Positions 51,000 through 59,372 of a stretch of DNA of 64,000 nucleotides are shown one piece after another (the first letter of the stretch is position 1; each line of letters opens with the position of its first letter). Below the pieces are notes generated by a model that saw only the letters and a list, made by a program, of their open reading frames with translations, was not told the origin of the DNA and made no database searches. Made by a program: the position numbers and the translations under genes. Origin of the DNA: Acidobacteriota bacterium (GTDB taxonomy: Bacteria; Acidobacteriota; Thermoanaerobaculia; Gp7-AA8); assembly GCA_021781455.1 (NCBI GenBank), contig JAJXWV010000064.1, positions 1 through 64,000 of the forward strand, given 5' to 3'.

Positions 51000-51342
51000 T
51001 CTTCTTCCCGAGCTCCTTCATGACTTGTTCGAGGTGGGCGCGCTTTGCGGTTTTCGGATAGCGGGCGAGCGCGATCTGGCGGCTGATCTTCGAGGACGTA
51101 GAGGCCGACGCCGGCGCCTCACGCTGGAAGGTGCAGTGGTTCGGGAAATGCGGCTTGTAGAACTTCAGGCCGCTGAAGGCGTAGTGAGCGAGCTCAGAGC
51201 GCTTGCAGACACGGCCGCTTGTCCCGCCGAGGATCACGACCGTGCCGTCGTTGTGTGGAACGGCCTCGATCGGGAGCTTCTTGCCGGTGTCCTCCATCGT
51301 GATCCAGAGGAGCTCGACGCCACAATGAGGGCAGGTGCTCAC
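50992..51342 (-). CDS. Phage protein with N-terminal CxxC, unknown function
   Basis: About 116 aa from the GTG at 51342, which overlaps the preceding stop as GTGA. It begins STCPHCGVELLWITMEDTGKKLPIEAVPHNDGTVVIL; another Cys and a His lie later (HFPNHCTF), so a zinc site is possible. The C-terminus is Lys-rich. Confidence 0.65.
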   Translation of the reverse strand: MSTCPHCGVELLWITMEDTGKKLPIEAVPHNDGTVVILGGTSGRVCKRSELAHYAFSGLKFYKPHFPNHCTFQREAPASASTSSKISRQIALARYPKTAKRAHLEQVMKELGKKNG

Positions 51343-51626
51343 TGCGTCCTCTCTTCCGCCGCCGGCTTCTCGCGAGGCTCCCAATCACTGCCGTGGTCGA
51401 AGCTCATGGCCCGCTGTTCCAGGCCGGGGCCGTAGAACTCCAACTCAGTCAGGCCGCACGCGCGGAGTATCCGGTGGAGGGTTACGACCTTGAGTGAGGA
51501 GATCCGCCTTCCGGTCTCCCACGAGCTGAGCGTCCGGTGGTTGATGTGTACTTCCCGCGCGACCTGCTTCTGAGTGAGCCCCGCCAGGCGGCGCGCCTCG
51601 CGCAGACGAAGAATCAGATCCATCAT
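51339..51626 (-). CDS. XRE-family HTH protein
   Basis: A 95-aa DNA-binding protein with LREARRLAGLTQKQVAREVHINHRTLSSWETGRR as a complete HTH. The tail is acidic. ATG 51626 overlaps the upstream stop by four bases (a second Met follows). Function in the lytic/lysogenic circuit is likely but unspecified. Confidence 0.8.
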   Translation of the reverse strand: MMDLILRLREARRLAGLTQKQVAREVHINHRTLSSWETGRRISSLKVVTLHRILRACGLTELEFYGPGLEQRAMSFDHGSDWEPREKPAAEERTQ

Positions 51627-51997
51627 CGCTTCACCTCGATCTCCAGTTGCCCGACGATCGGGCCGACGACTGAGCTGTTGCGGTAGGCGCGGGCGTGCTT
51701 CAGGTTCGAGACGCCGCGCCGGATGAAATGCTGATAGTTCTCTTCGAGCTCGCGCTCGTTGCGGATGACGTAGTAGCCGAAAGGCCGCGAGGTCGCGGTC
51801 CCGATCGGCCAGGAGCGCTCCTCGACGAGGAACTTCACGAGCGCCTGCACGTCGCGGCTGCTGATCCCGAGCTCGTCCGCGATCAGATGCATCGAGACGG
51901 CGTTCTCGCGGCCCTGGTGGGCGCGGAGGATGAGCAGCACCTTCGCGGCCTTCGCTCGATCCGGGGCCGGCACGAGGCTGAGCTGCTCGCCGGTCAT
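51623..51997 (-). CDS. Winged-helix-like phage protein
   Basis: A 124-aa protein. The segment KVLLILRAHQGRENAVSMHLIADELGISSRDVQALVKFLVEE is a probable winged-helix DNA-binding fold with FGYYVIRNERELEE as the wing. ATG at 51997 overlaps the previous stop (ATGA). Confidence 0.65.
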   Translation of the reverse strand: MTGEQLSLVPAPDRAKAAKVLLILRAHQGRENAVSMHLIADELGISSRDVQALVKFLVEERSWPIGTATSRPFGYYVIRNERELEENYQHFIRRGVSNLKHARAYRNSSVVGPIVGQLEIEVKR

Positions 51998-52296
51998 GAC
52001 ACGCTCCGCATCGTCGCGCCGCGCTCGTGCAGCCACGCTCGCAGCACGATCATTCCGTCCGGCGTGGGCTGGTAGAAGTAACGCCGCTTGCCGGCGAGCC
52101 GCGTGACGAGATTGCGATCGAGGAGCGATTGCAGATGGCCGTACCACTCCCAGATCTCGCGCGGCCAGTCCGCGCACGCCCACTCAGGCAGACGCTGAAC
52201 GACAGATTCCCGCAGCTCGACGGCCGAGATGCACCCGTGGTCGACGATCACCGCGAGCATAGCGATGGCGCAGAGCGAGAGATCGTCACTCGACAC
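51994..52296 (-). CDS. Small winged-helix-like phage protein
   Basis: A 100-aa protein. GTG at 52296 is selected because GGAGGT lies five bases ahead. GHLQSLLDRNLVTRLAGKRRYFYQPTPDGMIVL is typical of the recognition helix and wing of a winged-helix domain. It resembles the next gene in outline; both may derive from one duplication. Confidence 0.6.
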   Translation of the reverse strand: MSSDDLSLCAIAMLAVIVDHGCISAVELRESVVQRLPEWACADWPREIWEWYGHLQSLLDRNLVTRLAGKRRYFYQPTPDGMIVLRAWLHERGATMRSVS

Positions 52297-52570
52297 GTGA
52301 GACCTCCTGGCGTACCGCATGGGTGCGCGACTCCCGCAGCGCGTTCTTTCCTGCCTCGGTGATCGACGCGACCCAGCCGCGGCTGGCAGAGATCAGATAG
52401 ATGAGATCGCACTTGCGCAGATGGTCGAGCGTGAGCCAGAGCTCGGTCGCCGGCATGCGCGCCTCGAAGTGCTGTTCGAGCGCGTTGACGTTGACCGAGC
52501 CGCAGCGGCTGATCGCGTCGAGGACATCTGCGGGGCGAGGATCGAGAGGCTTGCTCATCGGGCTGCTCAT
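52286..52570 (-). CDS. Small winged-helix-like phage protein
   Basis: A 94-aa protein. LWLTLDHLRKCDLIYLISASRGWVASITEAGKNAL again looks like a winged helix. The start ATG at 52570 lies at the end of a 37-bp hairpin element that is repeated upstream of the next gene; a second Met is five codons in. Confidence 0.58.
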   Translation of the reverse strand: MSSPMSKPLDPRPADVLDAISRCGSVNVNALEQHFEARMPATELWLTLDHLRKCDLIYLISASRGWVASITEAGKNALRESRTHAVRQEVSRVE

Positions 52571-52597
52571 CAGGTCCGGAGCACCACCTCCGGACGA
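52561..52597 (-). repeat. Duplicated hairpin/ribosome-site element, copy 1
   Basis: This 37-bp element contains GTCCGGA-(8 nt)-TCCGGAC, a perfect 7-bp hairpin. On the - strand the loop and stem hold GGAGGTGG, and the ATG of the 94-aa gene ends the element. Copy 2 is at 52867-52903 with one mismatch. Confidence 0.85.
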
Positions 52598-52623
52598 CCG
52601 CGCGCGTGGCGCGGTTTCGCGTG

Positions 52624-52845
52624 TCAGACGGTGGCCGGCGAGGCGTCGAAGAAGTACTCCTGGCCGGGGACGAAGAACGCGTGAAGCTCTGTCGCGTCGT
52701 TAGCGAAGAGGCTCAGAGCGCCGTTGGGAAACGTCGGCTGCGGCGAGCTCGGATCGGTGGACGTCGACGGCCGTAGCGTCACGCCGCCGCCCTTGTTCGG
52801 CGGCTGCTGGCCGGTCACGGATTCACAGAAGAACTTGAAGCGCAT
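52624..52845 (-). CDS. Small phage protein, unknown function
   Basis: A 73-aa protein with no recognisable motif; the middle is Pro/Ser/Thr/Gly-rich (NKGGGVTLRPSTSTDPSSPQ) and the end is ALSLFANDATELHAFFVPGQEYFFD. An AAGAAGGAG ribosome site precedes the ATG. Copy 2 of the hairpin element lies immediately upstream. Confidence 0.55.
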   Translation of the reverse strand: MRFKFFCESVTGQQPPNKGGGVTLRPSTSTDPSSPQPTFPNGALSLFANDATELHAFFVPGQEYFFDASPATV

Positions 52846-52866
52846 AGTGGATCGATCTCCTTCTTT

Positions 52867-52903
52867 GGCTGCTCATCAGGTCCGGAGCGCCACCTCCGGA
52901 CGA
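52867..52903 (-). repeat. Duplicated hairpin/ribosome-site element, copy 2
   Basis: 36 of 37 bases match copy 1; the mismatch is in the hairpin loop. The ATG at the end of the element here opens only a 17-codon reading frame that overlaps the start of the 73-aa gene. The rest of 52846-52972 shows nothing else. Confidence 0.85.
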
Positions 52904-52972
52904 TCCCGGCGCCCGCGGCACCGGGATTTCACACAAAGCCAGAGTGCTATGAATTGCTCACTGAATAGGGCA

Positions 52973-53503
52973 TCACCTCCGTTTTGAACGCGCAGCCTGC
53001 TGCGCCTCGATGGCCTTGCGGTCAATCGTGAGCTTCGGCTCGTTGCCGGTCTCTTCGATCGTGAAGCCGATCGACTCGCGCTTCGCCTCGGGCACGGGAG
53101 CGGCGGCGAGCGCGTTCTTGTCGACCGTCTCGCCGCGATCCTTCACGACGCCGGCCGCGAAACCGAGCCGCTTGAGGTTCGCGATGAGCTTCACTTCTTC
53201 GATGAGGAACCGCACCGCCTTGCCGACCTTGGTGAACGAGATCGTGCCGAACATGAACTTTCGGCGCTTCGCGTCTCCGAACTCGCGGCGGTGTTTCTTG
53301 GCGAACTGCAGGACCGCGGCCTCACGCTCGGCGCGCTCCTCCTTCAGTTCTTTGATGGACACTGCGGCCTGCTCTTCGATGGCCTGCGTCCGCTTCCTGA
53401 GGGCGTTCTCCTGCGCCTCGATGTCGAGGTCGAGCTTCGCGACCACGCCGATCTCAGCCTCCACGTCCTCCCACGTCGCCAGGGTCCCGGTCTTCTTTTT
53501 CAT
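52973..53503 (-). CDS. Gam-like host-nuclease inhibitor
   Basis: A 176-aa protein of the Mu Gam family, which binds DNA ends and blocks exonuclease, a Ku homologue. MKKKTGTLATWEDVEAEIGVVAKLDLDIEAQENALRKR and FGTISFTKVGKAVRFLIEEVKLIANLKRLGF fit the coiled-coil and beta core. ATG at 53503 is chosen by family length; a GAAAGAG lies just upstream. Confidence 0.82.
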   Translation of the reverse strand: MKKKTGTLATWEDVEAEIGVVAKLDLDIEAQENALRKRTQAIEEQAAVSIKELKEERAEREAAVLQFAKKHRREFGDAKRRKFMFGTISFTKVGKAVRFLIEEVKLIANLKRLGFAAGVVKDRGETVDKNALAAAPVPEAKRESIGFTIEETGNEPKLTIDRKAIEAQQAARSKRR

Positions 53504-53600
53504 CGCTCTTTCATTGCCTCCGCTCTGCCCCCGCGATCCACTCACACCCACCCGCCGCCGCTCCACCCCTCCCCCTGATCGCGGGGACAAACGCAAACAA

Positions 53601-54011
53601 TCAATTGATGACGTGCTGCGCGAACTCCTTCATGCGCTCCATGGCGCGGCGAATCCCCCGGCGATACAGCGCTAAGGAAGACCTGAGGACGATGCTGAGA
53701 GCCGCGCCGCGCTGACCAAGAAAATCGATCGTGTGGTCGGCCGCGTCTTCGCCGAGCGCCTCGCGGAGCCGGAGATCGAGCGCAGCAGCTTCGACCAGAT
53801 CCGTCCGCGAAAGCTTCGTGTCCGCGAGGATCGAGCAGCCGCGCGGGACGCCCTGCGCGTCGTAGTCGATGAGGACCTCGTGAGTCGCGAGGGCCCGGCA
53901 GATCACCTCGATGCAGGTGAGCGGCAGGCGCGTGGCCATCGCATCGAGGGCGCTGCAGGCCGCTTCGCGCTGCTCGCGCGTGAGCTCGGAGATCTCAATG
54001 CGCTCCTGCAT
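53601..54011 (-). CDS. Phage early protein, unknown function
   Basis: A 136-aa mostly helical protein beginning MQERIEISELTREQREAACSALDAMA. No domain recognised. Overlaps the end of the coiled-coil gene by 17 nt. Confidence 0.6.
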   Translation of the reverse strand: MQERIEISELTREQREAACSALDAMATRLPLTCIEVICRALATHEVLIDYDAQGVPRGCSILADTKLSRTDLVEAAALDLRLREALGEDAADHTIDFLGQRGAALSIVLRSSLALYRRGIRRAMERMKEFAQHVIN

Positions 54012-54744
54012 GGTCGCCTCCTTCGATGCTGACCGCGGTCGCGGGCGCCTCTGTGATCAGCGATTTCTGCTGGTCAGGCGGGAGGATCTGCAGCACCTTC
54101 TCGACGCTGTACTTGACGTACACCTCGCCGGCGGGCTTGCGGTAGGTGACGATGTGCATGTCGGCGCGCAGCGCATCGCCAGCAGCGAAGAACACCTTGC
54201 GGGCGGCCATCTCATCGAGGAAGTGCTTGTCGTTGATCGGCGCCTTGACTCGCTCCTCACCGCGCGCGAGCTCCCAATGGTGGCGACCCTCGAAGAACAG
54301 GCCGCGGATCTGGTACGCGAACACCGCGGTGATGTCGGAGATGACCTCGTCTTCTGCTGGCTGAGCGGGCTCTTCGTCGCCAGCCGGCGCATGGATGAGC
54401 GCGAGCTGCGCGTCCTCGTCACGGTCGCGGAGCTGCGCTTCGAGCGTGGCGATGCGCGCGTTTGCTTCTTCGAGCGCGGCCGAGGTTTCGAGGAGCTGCT
54501 CGGCCATCCGCCTCGCGGCGCGCTCGGCTTCGTCGCGGCCGATGATGTTCGACTGCGCGACGTACTTCGCCCGATCGACCTCGATGCGCGCGGCCTTCAG
54601 CTCGCCTTCGAGCTCCGCGTTCTGCTTGTGGAGTGCCGCGAGATCGGCGATGAGCGTGTTCCGCTCGGACTGAAGCCGGTCGACCTGCTCGCGCAGATCG
54701 ACCGTGGGAGTGAAGAAGCTTCGAACGCGATCGAGGATGCTCAC
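53995..54744 (-). CDS. Phage coiled-coil protein, unknown function
   Basis: A 249-aa protein. Residues ~15-110 form a long coiled coil (LREQVDRLQSERNTLIADLAALHKQNAELEGELKAA). The C-terminal ~100 residues look globular (VFAYQIRGLFFEGRHHWEL..., VYVKYSVEKVLQILP). Between MuB and Gam; function unknown. Confidence 0.65.
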   Translation of the reverse strand: MSILDRVRSFFTPTVDLREQVDRLQSERNTLIADLAALHKQNAELEGELKAARIEVDRAKYVAQSNIIGRDEAERAARRMAEQLLETSAALEEANARIATLEAQLRDRDEDAQLALIHAPAGDEEPAQPAEDEVISDITAVFAYQIRGLFFEGRHHWELARGEERVKAPINDKHFLDEMAARKVFFAAGDALRADMHIVTYRKPAGEVYVKYSVEKVLQILPPDQQKSLITEAPATAVSIEGGDHAGAH

Positions 54745-55055
54745 AGGGTCGCCTCCTCAGCCGGTTCGCTCGGCTCCTCGTCGTCGTTGACACCGACGAA
54801 CGCCAGCTTCGACCGCTTCAGGCCGAACCGCTCGCGGAGCTCGCGCATCACGTCCAGGCGGTCGAGCTCCCTCTTCTCGGCGAGCGTGGCGAGCACGCAG
54901 ATCGCCGCTTCGAGATGCGACGCGAGGCCGAGCTGCATGATCGCGACGTCGACGACACGGAGGACCTCGTCGCGTGCCGGCGCGGGGAGAGTGGAGAGCG
55001 CGTTGACGATCTCATCGCGCGCGCGCTGGTTCGGGCGCGTGAGGGCGCGGCTCAT
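54741..55055 (-). CDS. Phage early protein, unknown function
   Basis: A 104-aa helical protein with acidic C-terminus (NDDEEPSEPAEEATL). ATGA overlaps on both sides tie it to the MuB-like gene and the coiled-coil gene. Confidence 0.6.
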   Translation of the reverse strand: MSRALTRPNQRARDEIVNALSTLPAPARDEVLRVVDVAIMQLGLASHLEAAICVLATLAEKRELDRLDVMRELRERFGLKRSKLAFVGVNDDEEPSEPAEEATL

Positions 55056-56080
55056 TCCTCACCTCCGCCGAGCTGCTTGAGCTCACTGATGGCGCGGACG
55101 ACGTGGCCCTTGGTCACGGGCTTGGTCTGGGCGAGCATCTGCGCGATGCGGCAGATGTTGACCACGCGCCGGAACCCGCCGTTATTGGCGGCCTCGTACT
55201 GGAGCATCGCCATCGCCTCGGCAACGACGGCGTCGGCGATCATCTGGCTCGCGACCATGCGGATGTCCTTCGCCGTGATGTCGTGAGCGCCGAGGTGAAG
55301 ACGAGCGACGACGCGGGAGGCGAACTGCGTGTACGCGGTCGAGCTCATGCCGCGGCTGCCGCCGGCGCTGTTGCGGAAGCCCTCGTAGGTCGACTCGTTG
55401 CCGAGGAGGATCAGAGCCACGCGTGCCTGATCGTGGATGCAGCGCAGCTCGTCGATGCATTCCTGGACGAGGAAGTGCGATTCGTCGACGAGGAGAGTCC
55501 GGTCGGTGCCGGCGAGTGCGCTGACGATCTCGCGGCGCGCGTGCGCGGGGCTGCGGCGCCGGCTGTCGTCCTTGGTCACGACCATGCAGAGCTCGGAGAG
55601 CACCGCCCACTTCGTGTTCAGGTCGGGCGCGGCGGAGAAGTAGATCGAGCTGGGGTGCGACTCGCGATAGTCGAAAATCGTCTTCGTCTTCCCGAGTCCG
55701 CTCTGCGTTGCGATGACAGCGACCGCGCTGGTCGCTTCGGCCATAAAGATTGCGCGCTCGATCCGGGCGGCAATCGAGGTCCTGACGTACTTCGGCCCGA
55801 TGCCGATCGACTGCTGCTGATCCCGCAGATCGAGATAGTTCTCGATCGCGAGCGCGACGGCGCTGTTGTCGCCGGCGTAGGTGCCGGCGAGGAACAGCGA
55901 AACGGTCGAGTTCGAGAGGCTGACGCGCTTGGCGACTTTCGCCTGGCTGACCTCCTCTGTATCATTGAGATGCTTTCGCAAGCGGAGTCGGACTCGATCG
56001 ATTCGCTCTGTGGAGAGCGCTGGCGGCTCGTGTGACGACGAGCCGCTTTTTGCTGCGGGGAACGGTTGAACGACGGTCAT
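55052..56080 (-). CDS. MuB-like AAA+ ATPase, transposition target selector
   Basis: A 342-aa protein. An N-terminal HTH (QAKVAKRVSLSNSTVSLFLAGTYAGD) is followed by an AAA+ core with Walker A QSGLGKTKT (126-134) and Walker B TLLVDES (195-201). This is the architecture of Mu B, which binds target DNA and activates the transposase; the gene lies directly downstream of the transposase gene, as in Mu. Confidence 0.9.
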   Translation of the reverse strand: MTVVQPFPAAKSGSSSHEPPALSTERIDRVRLRLRKHLNDTEEVSQAKVAKRVSLSNSTVSLFLAGTYAGDNSAVALAIENYLDLRDQQQSIGIGPKYVRTSIAARIERAIFMAEATSAVAVIATQSGLGKTKTIFDYRESHPSSIYFSAAPDLNTKWAVLSELCMVVTKDDSRRRSPAHARREIVSALAGTDRTLLVDESHFLVQECIDELRCIHDQARVALILLGNESTYEGFRNSAGGSRGMSSTAYTQFASRVVARLHLGAHDITAKDIRMVASQMIADAVVAEAMAMLQYEAANNGGFRRVVNICRIAQMLAQTKPVTKGHVVRAISELKQLGGGEE

Positions 56081-56110
56081 GAAAGTGGGCCTCCTTCTTT
56101 GCCGGCGGCT

Positions 56111-58405
56111 TCAGTCGCCGACGAGCTCGTGGTGATGGGCGAGACAGAACGGGCCGCGCTCGGCCGCGTTCGGGCAATCGAGAGTCGCTGAGCAGAACCC
56201 CGCGTCCTCGCGTTCGCGGCGCCGGCGCTCGTCATCGAGGTTCGCGAGCGTGAGAGTGACGCCGGCCGGCTCCTCCTCGTCGGTGGATCGAACCTCGTCG
56301 TGTACGCGGTGGAGGGCGGCGAGCGCGGCGAGATCGTCCAGCGGTGGCGGCGTGATCGCAGCGGCGAGCTGGCGATCAGCGGGAGTGATGAGACCCGCGC
56401 CGTCGAGACGGTCGCGGTATTCCTCCAGCCGGCGGGCGATCGAGGACTGCGGCAGGAGCACCGTCGCGCCACTCCTCTCCCCTTCTGCCTTGGCGAGGAG
56501 CTGGCGGTTGGCGCCGCGCTCGCGCTCGGCGATCGCCTGGAGAAGGGCGAACCGATTCGCCTTGAAGCTGGCGAGATCACGATGCGCAGAGAGGTTGCCG
56601 AAGAACCGCACCTGGCGGCGCAGCTCCTTGTTGATCCGCGCCTCCTCTTTGAGGTTGCCGACCGTGATCGGGTCGTCAGTGTCGTAGGTCGACAGTCCCC
56701 ATAGCGTCGCCTCGCAAAGGAACGCGCCCTTGCCGGCGCAGCCGCACGCGATCGAGCGCGAGCGGTCGAGCTTGGAGGTGGTGTGTTGGCAGCCGGTGAG
56801 GACGATCGCGCGCCGCACGTCCTCGGGATTGACGAGGAGCTGTACGTTGCGGCCCATCTCGGCGAGCGCGATGGCCGGCTCGGCGATCTGATACTCGTTC
56901 TGCCCAACGACGATCCGGCCGCCCGCGCGCACCTGCCGCGCGTGGTAGTGCCAGAACGCGAGGGCGAACCCCTTCTCGTCCGGATCGCGGCGCGGGATGC
57001 GCGTCTCGGCGAGGACTTCGAGAGGCGACCGGCCGCTCATCGCCTGCCCGCGGTGGCCGCGGCGCATGTTGTACCGGTCGATCTCGGCCGTGAGGAGGGC
57101 GCGGAAGGATTCGAAGTCGAGGAGCTGCTCGGGGTGCTTGTACAACTCGGCGGAGCGTTCTGTGCGCTTGCCGAGCGCGCCGACGTAGGCGGCATTGCCC
57201 GACCAGATCTGACGGACCCATGTGCCGAAGAGGCGTTCGATGTTCTTCGAGCGCGCGCGCCGGGGAATGGCGAAGATGATGCGCACGCCGAGCGACGCGA
57301 GGAGATTGTTGAGGTAGTCGTCGTTGAACGGAGTGGCCTCGCCGCGGCGGATCGCGCGGCCGAAGGCGGATTTGAAGTCCTTCCCGTTGTCGACGTAGAC
57401 GATCTCGGGCAGCCCGTGTGCCTCGATGAGCTGACGGAGCGCGCGGAGGATCGTGTCGGAATTCGGATAGCTGAGCGAGGCGATCCACGAAACGACCGCG
57501 CGCGAGGCGACGTCGATGAACACCGTCGTCCAGACGCGGTGACCGTGCTTGCATCCGTCCGGGCCGCAGATCGTGCCGCCGCAGCTCACCCACAGATCAG
57601 TGATGTGGTGATCCGCCTGGACGATCTTGAGTGCCGGGAAGTTGTAGTCGCGGCGGATCGTGACGAGCCAGCGCTCGTCGTGATCCTGATCCTCACGCGT
57701 CGCGCGGCGCACAGCGTCCGGGATCTTCTCGGCGAGGCGATAGAACGCGTTGTCGGCCGCGGGCAGCTCGACGTGCACAACCTCTTCCGCCCACATTCTG
57801 GTGTCGCGGATCGCGTCCGCAATCGAGGGTTGCTCGCCATCGGTGTAGCGCGACCAGAAGAATGCGCGGGCACGCTCGGGAATCACGCCTTTGTCGCGGC
57901 GGCTGGAGCCGTCGATCCGGTCGACGAGGCCGTCAATGCCATAGGTGCGGTACGCAGTCGACCAGCGCTCCAGCGAGGACCTCGAGATCGCGCCGACGTC
58001 GGGATTCGCGGCTCGATACTGCTCGACCCATCGTTCGCGCGCTTCCCTGACTCCGCGCTGCGAACCCCACTCGCGCGTGAAGAGGTCGAAGGCAACGACG
58101 GCGGCCATGCGGCACGACGCGCGCTGGCGCTGGTTCTCGGTGGCGTTCTCGAACGAGAGAGTCGGCGGGATGAAGCCAGCGGCGTCGGCCAATGCGGGCC
58201 GCGTTAGGTCGGGATGAGCTTGGAGGTAGCGCACCTGCGCGTCGGCCGGGAGGTTCTCCAGTGCAACTTCGATGGCGTTCGCGTTCCTGCCTCGAACAGT
58301 GCGGCGCGGCTCACCATAACGGCCGCTCGACGCGGCCTGTCTGATCCACCGCTCGGTTACGCCGAGCAGTGCAGATGCGGCATCCGTTGGCAGCCAGATG
58401 GTCAT
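56111..58405 (-). CDS. MuA-like DDE transposase
   Basis: A 764-aa transposase. An N-terminal Mu-type HTH (LPTDAASALLGVTERWIRQAA) is followed by a second DNA-binding part and the catalytic core. Probable DDE residues are Asp265 (IVQADHH), Asp339 (IVYVDNGKDF) and Glu390 (RSKNIERLFG), close to D269/D336/E392 of phage Mu. A beta-barrel domain follows, and the C-terminus has a Cys/His cluster (CSATLDCPN...FCLAHHH) that could bind zinc. Start overlaps the upstream gene by four bases. Confidence 0.93.
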   Translation of the reverse strand: MTIWLPTDAASALLGVTERWIRQAASSGRYGEPRRTVRGRNANAIEVALENLPADAQVRYLQAHPDLTRPALADAAGFIPPTLSFENATENQRQRASCRMAAVVAFDLFTREWGSQRGVREARERWVEQYRAANPDVGAISRSSLERWSTAYRTYGIDGLVDRIDGSSRRDKGVIPERARAFFWSRYTDGEQPSIADAIRDTRMWAEEVVHVELPAADNAFYRLAEKIPDAVRRATREDQDHDERWLVTIRRDYNFPALKIVQADHHITDLWVSCGGTICGPDGCKHGHRVWTTVFIDVASRAVVSWIASLSYPNSDTILRALRQLIEAHGLPEIVYVDNGKDFKSAFGRAIRRGEATPFNDDYLNNLLASLGVRIIFAIPRRARSKNIERLFGTWVRQIWSGNAAYVGALGKRTERSAELYKHPEQLLDFESFRALLTAEIDRYNMRRGHRGQAMSGRSPLEVLAETRIPRRDPDEKGFALAFWHYHARQVRAGGRIVVGQNEYQIAEPAIALAEMGRNVQLLVNPEDVRRAIVLTGCQHTTSKLDRSRSIACGCAGKGAFLCEATLWGLSTYDTDDPITVGNLKEEARINKELRRQVRFFGNLSAHRDLASFKANRFALLQAIAERERGANRQLLAKAEGERSGATVLLPQSSIARRLEEYRDRLDGAGLITPADRQLAAAITPPPLDDLAALAALHRVHDEVRSTDEEEPAGVTLTLANLDDERRRREREDAGFCSATLDCPNAAERGPFCLAHHHELVGD

Positions 58406-59049
58406 CGCTGCGCCTCCGCGCGGATCTGCGTCAGGTCGAAGAGATCGACGAGCGACACCGGCTTTTCGAGAATGTCGGCGACGGCGAGGCGAATGGCCTC
58501 TGCCTGCAGGACGGTCGGTTGCCGGGTGCCTTTGCGAATGGAGAGGAGCTTGTCGTCCGGAAATAAATCCGACGCTGCGCCCACGCGCGAGAGCGAATGC
58601 ACGAGCTTGTGGAGCAGCGATACCTCCCCAATGCCTTGCGCGGCGAGGAACTTTTCGAGACGCGTGGTTGCGGGGATGCGGCGGTAATTACTCGGCCGGT
58701 GAGGCTCATCGCAATTGGGACAACGCAAGGAGGCAGGCTGCGCGACCTGCACGGGGTAGCTGCGCGCGATGGTCCCGAGCGTCGTGGTCACCAGCGAGGC
58801 GGGTTGCTCGGGCTGTGCGGAATCGCTGCGCCCGCATGTCTGCTGCCTTCGCAGCGCTTCGAGGTCAGCAACGAGGAAGCGGAACGTCCTGCGCTTGCGA
58901 TTCGGTGGCGACACCGTGCGGAACGCGAGCGCCCCGACGTTGCAGTACGCATACAGCCCGCTCATGGAAACGCCGAGGTACTTCGCCGCGGCTCGTGAAT
59001 CGAGTTCGACGCCCGCCGCAGGCGCGCCAACCGTGCTGGCTGAGCTCAT
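58402..59049 (-). CDS. Excisionase-type HTH protein with CxxC
   Basis: A 215-aa protein. The N-terminal HTH (ELDSRAAAKYLGVSMSGLYAY...) is MerR/excisionase-like. The middle has CPNCDEPH and the C-terminal ~80 residues are helical (LHKLVHSLSRVG..., RLAVADILEKPVSLVDLF). Its HTH is paralogous to the membrane-anchored protein at 60967-61365. It occupies the place between ner and A, so it probably regulates early transcription or transposition. Confidence 0.72.
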   Translation of the reverse strand: MSSASTVGAPAAGVELDSRAAAKYLGVSMSGLYAYCNVGALAFRTVSPPNRKRRTFRFLVADLEALRRQQTCGRSDSAQPEQPASLVTTTLGTIARSYPVQVAQPASLRCPNCDEPHRPSNYRRIPATTRLEKFLAAQGIGEVSLLHKLVHSLSRVGAASDLFPDDKLLSIRKGTRQPTVLQAEAIRLAVADILEKPVSLVDLFDLTQIRAEAQR

Positions 59050-59285
59050 GACGCCTTCTCCAAGCGCTTCCTCGCCGACTGAAGATTGAAGAGTTGGTGA
59101 AGGTCAACACGGCGCCGAGAGAGCACGGAACAGGCGTGCGCGACCTCGACGGCGGATGTCAGGCGTGGCGTTGCGCCCTGGCGCAAGTAATAGATGAGAC
59201 GTACCGAGAGGCCCGATTCTTCGGCCAACGCCTCAACCGTGATCCCGTTGGCCACCATGAAACGTGCGAGCTTGCTGCTGTGCAT
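59046..59285 (-). CDS. Ner/Cro-like early repressor
   Basis: A 79-aa protein with LARFMVANGITVEALAEESGLSVRLIYYLRQGATPRL as HTH. First gene of the - strand early operon, divergent from the S24 repressor. Start ATG 59285 follows AAGTAT by seven bases, so the early transcript is probably leaderless. Confidence 0.82.
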   Translation of the reverse strand: MHSSKLARFMVANGITVEALAEESGLSVRLIYYLRQGATPRLTSAVEVAHACSVLSRRRVDLHQLFNLQSARKRLEKAS

Positions 59286-59287
59286 GA

Positions 59288-59360
59288 TGCAGATACTTGC
59301 ACATTGCAGATATATGCGTCAAGTGCAAAATCTTGCACGCTGCGTGTCTCCGGCTATATC
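59288..59360. promoter_or_regulatory. Phage immunity operators and divergent promoters
   Basis: A 13-bp direct repeat TGCAGATA..TGC is at 59288-59300 and 59305-59317 (17-bp period). A perfect inverted repeat GTGCAA-AATC-TTGCAC is at 59323-59338, and another TTGCAC at 59297-59302. On the - strand TTGACG with an 18-bp spacer to AAGTAT serves the early operon; on the + strand TTGCAC (59333-59338) with a 16-bp spacer to TATATC (59355-59360) serves the repressor. Operators overlap both promoters. Confidence 0.75.
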
Positions 59361-59372
59361 TTCCTCAGCGTT

